64,000 bases of DNA, taken from the NCBI GenBank assembly GCA_014871385.1, contig CM026426.1, positions 53,579,972 through 53,643,971 of the forward strand. The letters run 5' to 3'. The notes under the pieces are model-generated. The model worked only from the letters and a program-made list of their open reading frames with translations, did no database searches and was not told the DNA's origin. Shown here one piece after another: positions 59,988 to 64,000 of the stretch. This DNA comes from Ceratodon purpureus (Eukaryota > Streptophyta > Bryopsida > Pseudoditrichales > Ditrichaceae). Each line of letters begins with the position of its first letter. The first letter of the stretch is position 1. A program made the position numbers and the translations under genes.

Positions 59988-60479
59988 ATGTTCTACTATC
60001 AGGCAGATACTGTGCATGTTACCTGTGGAGCTGACTTACTTTTGGGGGAGGTCTCAAGAGAGCACATATTTTGTTGCAGTTGATAGACTTGGGTAGAAAT
60101 TAATCAGAGGAGGACTCAACTTTTGAAGGTTAAGGTAGAGATGGGTATTCCCGTGAGGGTTCTAATTCCGTGGTCTATCAGTGCACCAATATCTGAGCAG
60201 ACAGCACCTGACTACCACACTCAACAGATTGTATAACAACCTATCATGTTCTCCATGCAAGAATCTTTGTATTGCATATACCTACTCACGGAAATAGTCG
60301 TCTACAATGTTGCACTTCAAATATTCGTGAAAATTTGATAAATTTAGAAAAAATATTAAAAAATCAGATTTGTGATTTTCGACCTAACTTCTATTTGTAT
60401 AAATTTTATACCCATAGTTTTCTCAATCCCAAATATGCTGACTGGCTTAAACTGACGGGAATACCTATCTCTACCTTAT

Positions 60480-61190
60480 GATTTAAAGCGAGTGCACACA
60501 GAGCTTGGTCCACATAAACAGAGACGTTACTGAATCATTGCAATTGGTTCTCTCTCCTGGCGTGGCGCTTGCTAAGAGTGACATTGCTGCTGCTATTCAA
60601 GCTGTAAGTATGATCGTTCATATAATAACCTAGCACTTGGAGTATCCATGTTTGCTGGTATGTTTTCATACATGTATATGCAGAAAACCTTAATTCCATT
60701 TTCTCTATGGTAGTTAATATTTTTAAAAATCTCGTGTTATCAGAGAGAGAGAGAGAAACTATGGTCTCCGGAGGAGACCGAAGTGAATTAAGTGTCTGTT
60801 CGATCCACCCCCAATCCAATGCCCACAGGACAAAGGTATGGAAGTAAAGGTCTACTCCCCCCTTTCGAGAGTAGACACTTTAGTCACAAAGTAACCAGTA
60901 ACCAATAACCAGTAACAAGTAACAGTAGTGATTATCTTTTCAAGATTTAAGTGATTGCGATTTTGGACACCAAGCCACGAGCTCATTGTTGGTTGGAGGT
61001 GAGCGTTTGTATCATTTATCTGGTCCGGGTTTGAACCCTGATGGACTCGTTTGAGTGGATGTGGGGGATGAAGTGGCTTGGTACTGCTGAGTGAGAGATC
61101 GCAGGCAGTAAATGAGTTGTGCCAACCAACAGCCCCCTTTGCGAGAAGTTGACAAGAGACTTGACATCCGTATGCTAACAATTTAAATAA
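60480..61190. other. Spacer with simple repeats, no gene seen
   Basis: It holds (GA)n at 60743-60757, a 7-bp stem GGTCTCC/GGAGACC at about 60764-60780, and short TAACCAGTAACC repeats at 60892-60925. No ORF is supported. Confidence 0.5.
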
Positions 61191-61247
61191 AGTAGCTCTA
61201 GCTACTAAAAAATTTATTTGTATTTTTATTATAGTTTTGGGTTTTGA
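61191..61247 (-). other. 3' UTR and likely 3' tail region of the LINE
   Basis: On - after the stop codon come A-rich sequence (AATAAAAATACAAATAAA) and a perfect short hairpin AGTAGCT-AGCTACT at about 61191-61206. The A-rich run fits a LINE 3' end, although the exact terminus is not certain. Confidence 0.45.
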
Positions 61248-64000
61248 CTAAGGGGGATCTAATGTTTCGGGTAATGGTTGGTGGTTTTCTATTCTTCTTT
61301 TGTGGAGAAGAATAGACATGGCATATTGTATGGCAACAGTGTTTATGTTTTTAAAGGTGTTTTTGATGGTAGGCAAAGGTATTTTGAAATTGTTTACAAG
61401 TAGTTTCATTGATGGAATGTGTGTGGTAGCTCTGGCGCCTGCTGTGATGACAATAAGGGGGTCAACTTTCCATCCTCTAGCGGTAATACTGGCAATTAAT
61501 GGATTGTATTCGTTGGTTTTAGCTTCAAATGTTTCTGGTGAGAATCTATCATTGCAGTATGTGAATTCAATGAATTGTATGGTAAGATTGGGGTTTATTT
61601 CTGTAGGGGGATAGCTTTGGTATGGCAAACCTTTAACGCAAAGAATATCTGGTCTAAATCTAGAGTTACAATGACATCTTTGTGTGCCACATGTGCATAG
61701 AAGTAACCAATTGGGAACGGTATTTTCTGAGGGTTTATCATTGAAGGTGCTCGCATTCATTAGAATAAAACAACGAGATTTTTCGGATGAGACTAGTAGT
61801 TTTCTAATTTCCCATACTGCTTTGTTGTGTCTTTTGACTCCGAGGGAGTGTATATGTTGTTGGTGGCATGTGAGTAATACATGTAGCCATGTATCCGGTT
61901 CACGTGAATTACAAATGGGACATGTGATAGATGGAAATCTTTCTCTTTCAAAAAACATTTGTTTTCTAGCTTGGCCCATGTAAGTTCCCGTACCGAATTT
62001 TATGAGGCATGATTTTTGTTTGTCAGTGATGGCTGGATTTTCCCAGAATTCGTTAGAAAGTTCATTGTCTATGTCTACATTTCCCGTCCATTTGCAAATG
62101 TTGGGGGTTTGTATGGCCATGATTTCTAGATTGTTTTCTCTGTCGTATTTTTTGATTTGTTTTTCTAGAGTTCTAACTGGTCCTTTGTCTGGAACATCTA
62201 TTCTCGAAGGCCAGTTATCTTTTTGGAAGTAGAACGGAGTGGCATGGGCATGTTCGTATGAGTGTAGGGCTTTTCTATGTGCTAGGTATAGCCCTTGTTT
62301 TGCTAAGTAATCTACTTCTTCGTTGCCGTCAATGTTGATGTGTGCTCTAACTTTGTATAGTGAAATTGGTTGTGTTCTTTGTTGGAGTAGTTCTACCATG
62401 GAGGCAAGTGTGGTTTGGTTGGGGTGACTATTATGTAGTGTGGGATGTTTTATTTGTGTATTAAGTAAGTATAGTACATTTAGACAATCTGTAAAGATAT
62501 ATGTTGGTTCGTTGGAGAATTGTGTGTTGATAATTCTTAGTGTTTTGTGTATTGCCATCATTTCTGCCCGTAGTATATTTTGGTGTCTGTCGAGTCTTTT
62601 GGGGATATTGAGGCCTTTGGGGCTGTAAATACCATATCCGGCTCTTTCTCTCAGCCATTTACCGTTGCCAATGTCATTTGGGGGTTTAAATGATCCATCT
62701 GTGTAGTAGGTGAATTGTGGATGGAATTTTAGTGGTAGATTTGTTTGGTAATTTGGTAGTTGTGGGATAGGTGTTGGGTTATAAGCGGGGGTGTTTGAAT
62801 AGTCTAATTTGGACCATTTTTTATTGGGATTAACATGGGTTTTTAAGAGAGTCGGTGATGCAATTTGTGTGTGGATTTGTAATATTTGGAGATTGTTAAT
62901 TGTGTGAACAAAATGATTCATTTGCTCGTAAGTACCTATGTTGTTGTTTTGGTGGTGGATACAGAGTATTTGAAGCGTAGATAGTTCTTTTCTTTTGAGT
63001 TTAAGTTTGGGGGGAATTGTTGGTTCTTCATATATAATCATGTCTGCTGCAAAATGGGCAATAATGTGTGTGTCCAGGAATGGGCCGATGTATGGGTTAA
63101 AGTCTTGGTACAAGTAAGTATCGGGAGATGTGAGTATAGTGATAGTATTTGGGTCATTTTTTGCCGCAAGGCGGGCCCAATGAATGGCTTGTTGTAAGTC
63201 GGTTTCATTATGAGGGTGAGCGTAGCCAATTCCTTTCCATTTATGATCAAATGCTTTTCCATAGAGAGCCAAATATTATATCTCGTGAAAATGGTGAGTA
63301 AAATTGGGTAAATTGTGTAGGGCATGTAACCGGTGATGAAAAGTAAGACTGGTGGATGTTGAATGTTGCTATTAGCAAGTCTAGTATTTCAGTTGGTATT
63401 GTATATTGAGCACATTTAAGTGGATCATTTTTGGAATACAATACTTTTATCTTTGATATAGCCACACAATTTCAGTTTCAAATGATTGGGTGGATGGCTC
63501 AAGGCTGTGGGGGGTATTTTTTGCCTGTTGATACTGTTTCCATAACCATAGTAGTCTAGTTTTTGCGATGGTGATGAGGTGCCAGCCATTATCTTCGTAT
63601 ATATGTGCGACGTCATGTTGTGTTTGGATAATGTTCGAGTCTGTTTCGATGTCATTTTCTGGATTGCATTCATTAATGGACACATGTGCTAGTGGAATAA
63701 TTGTGGCCGGAGTAACGTATCTTGTATCTTTTTGTTGTTCTATGGAGAAGGGTTTTCTGATGATATTTGAAAAGTGTTTATGTTGTTTTGTGTAGTATTG
63801 AGTAAGTAATTCAGTACTGAGGAGACAAGTGTTGGTATCACTCCAAGGGAAGAGTTCTCTTTGACTTCACCATTTGTTGTATGTGTTATTGTTTGGCGTG
63901 ATCCATTGACATAAATATGTTGTATCTTTATAATTTATTCCGTTCTTGTCTTTGATTTTTCATTGTTTGTGGTTTAGTATTGTGTGTATGGGGAATTGTC
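61248..64000 (-). pseudogene. LINE ORF2 3' part: MTase-like region, RNase H, CCHC, restriction-like endonuclease
   Basis: The main frame runs 63272 to 61248 (674 codons). RNase H: Asp192 (YYTDGSF), Glu237 (RAEMMA), Asp262 (FTDCLNVL) and Asp321 after KVRAHINIDGNEE. Zinc knuckle: C451, C454, H464, C469 (CPIC to LLTC), followed by RHNKAVWE. A second Cys cluster at 526-535 leads to RPD (540-542), FIEFTYCND (567-575) and K585/Y589, a PD-(D/E)XK-like core as in LINE restriction-like endonucleases. Upstream, broken frames from 63465 through residue 90 (IPTEILDLLIATFN, then GYAHPHN, AIHWARLA, TITILTSP) resemble a phage-type adenine methyltransferase layout. Reverse transcriptase should lie beyond 64000. 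RNase H plus a terminal RLE suggests a Dualen/RandI-type LINE. Two frameshifts upstream make this copy defective. Confidence 0.7.

Overview
Kind of organism. This is nuclear DNA from a green-lineage eukaryote (streptophyte). It carries one intron-rich plant housekeeping gene followed by about 54 kb of nested, mostly decayed transposable elements of plant type: Ty3/gypsy with plant-like accessory domains, CACTA/TNP2, MULE, a hAT-like element, MITEs and an RNase H-bearing LINE. The LINE combines RNase H with a restriction-like endonuclease, an architecture I associate with algal Dualen/RandI elements. That and the repeat density make me lean toward a streptophyte alga, bryophyte, lycophyte or fern rather than a flowering plant, but this is a weak inference.

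Layout. 1-9.6 kb: a complete 16-exon gene on + encoding a protein of about 1761 aa that matches the MEE44-like nucleotidyltransferase/PAP-associated family (Arabidopsis At4g00060 type). It is the only cellular gene I can support. 9.6-16 kb: AT-rich intergenic DNA with a 72-bp tandem duplication and two MITE-like elements. 16-23.4 kb: decayed ORFs of at least two unclassified mobile-element proteins (coiled coil; transposase-like middle part; Cys-rich RING-like end). 24.5-27.6 kb: a gypsy protease relic with a MITE at its edge, then another MITE. 28.4-31.0 kb: a CACTA TNP2 relic on -.

31.0-47.7 kb: a nest. An older, internally deleted Ty3/gypsy element on - is split by a younger 12.4-kb Ty3/gypsy element on + (33814-46257) with two 423-bp LTRs, a perfect 5-bp target duplication CTGGC, and a 2346-codon pol frame. 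50.4-53.3 kb: a 2.8-kb non-autonomous element with an 8-bp target duplication and hAT-like termini, filled with satellite, microsatellite and GC-rich arrays. 54.1-55.7 kb: the 3' end of a third related gypsy element. 56.3-57.8 kb: a MULE transposase pseudogene. 59.4-60.0 kb: a tRNA-like Pol III unit and a 98-bp hairpin. 61.2-64.0 kb: the 3' part of a LINE on -, running off the window.

How the parts relate. The three gypsy copies belong to one superlineage. They share LTR end sequences, the primer-binding region, the gag N-terminus and accessory ORFs downstream of integrase, so the young copy can be used to read the relics. The younger copy has an open pol but a gag broken by TAG codons and a frameshift, so it is unlikely to be autonomous. 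Coordinates of splice sites, LTRs and target duplications were read directly from the bases; family assignments rest on motif recognition, without database searches.
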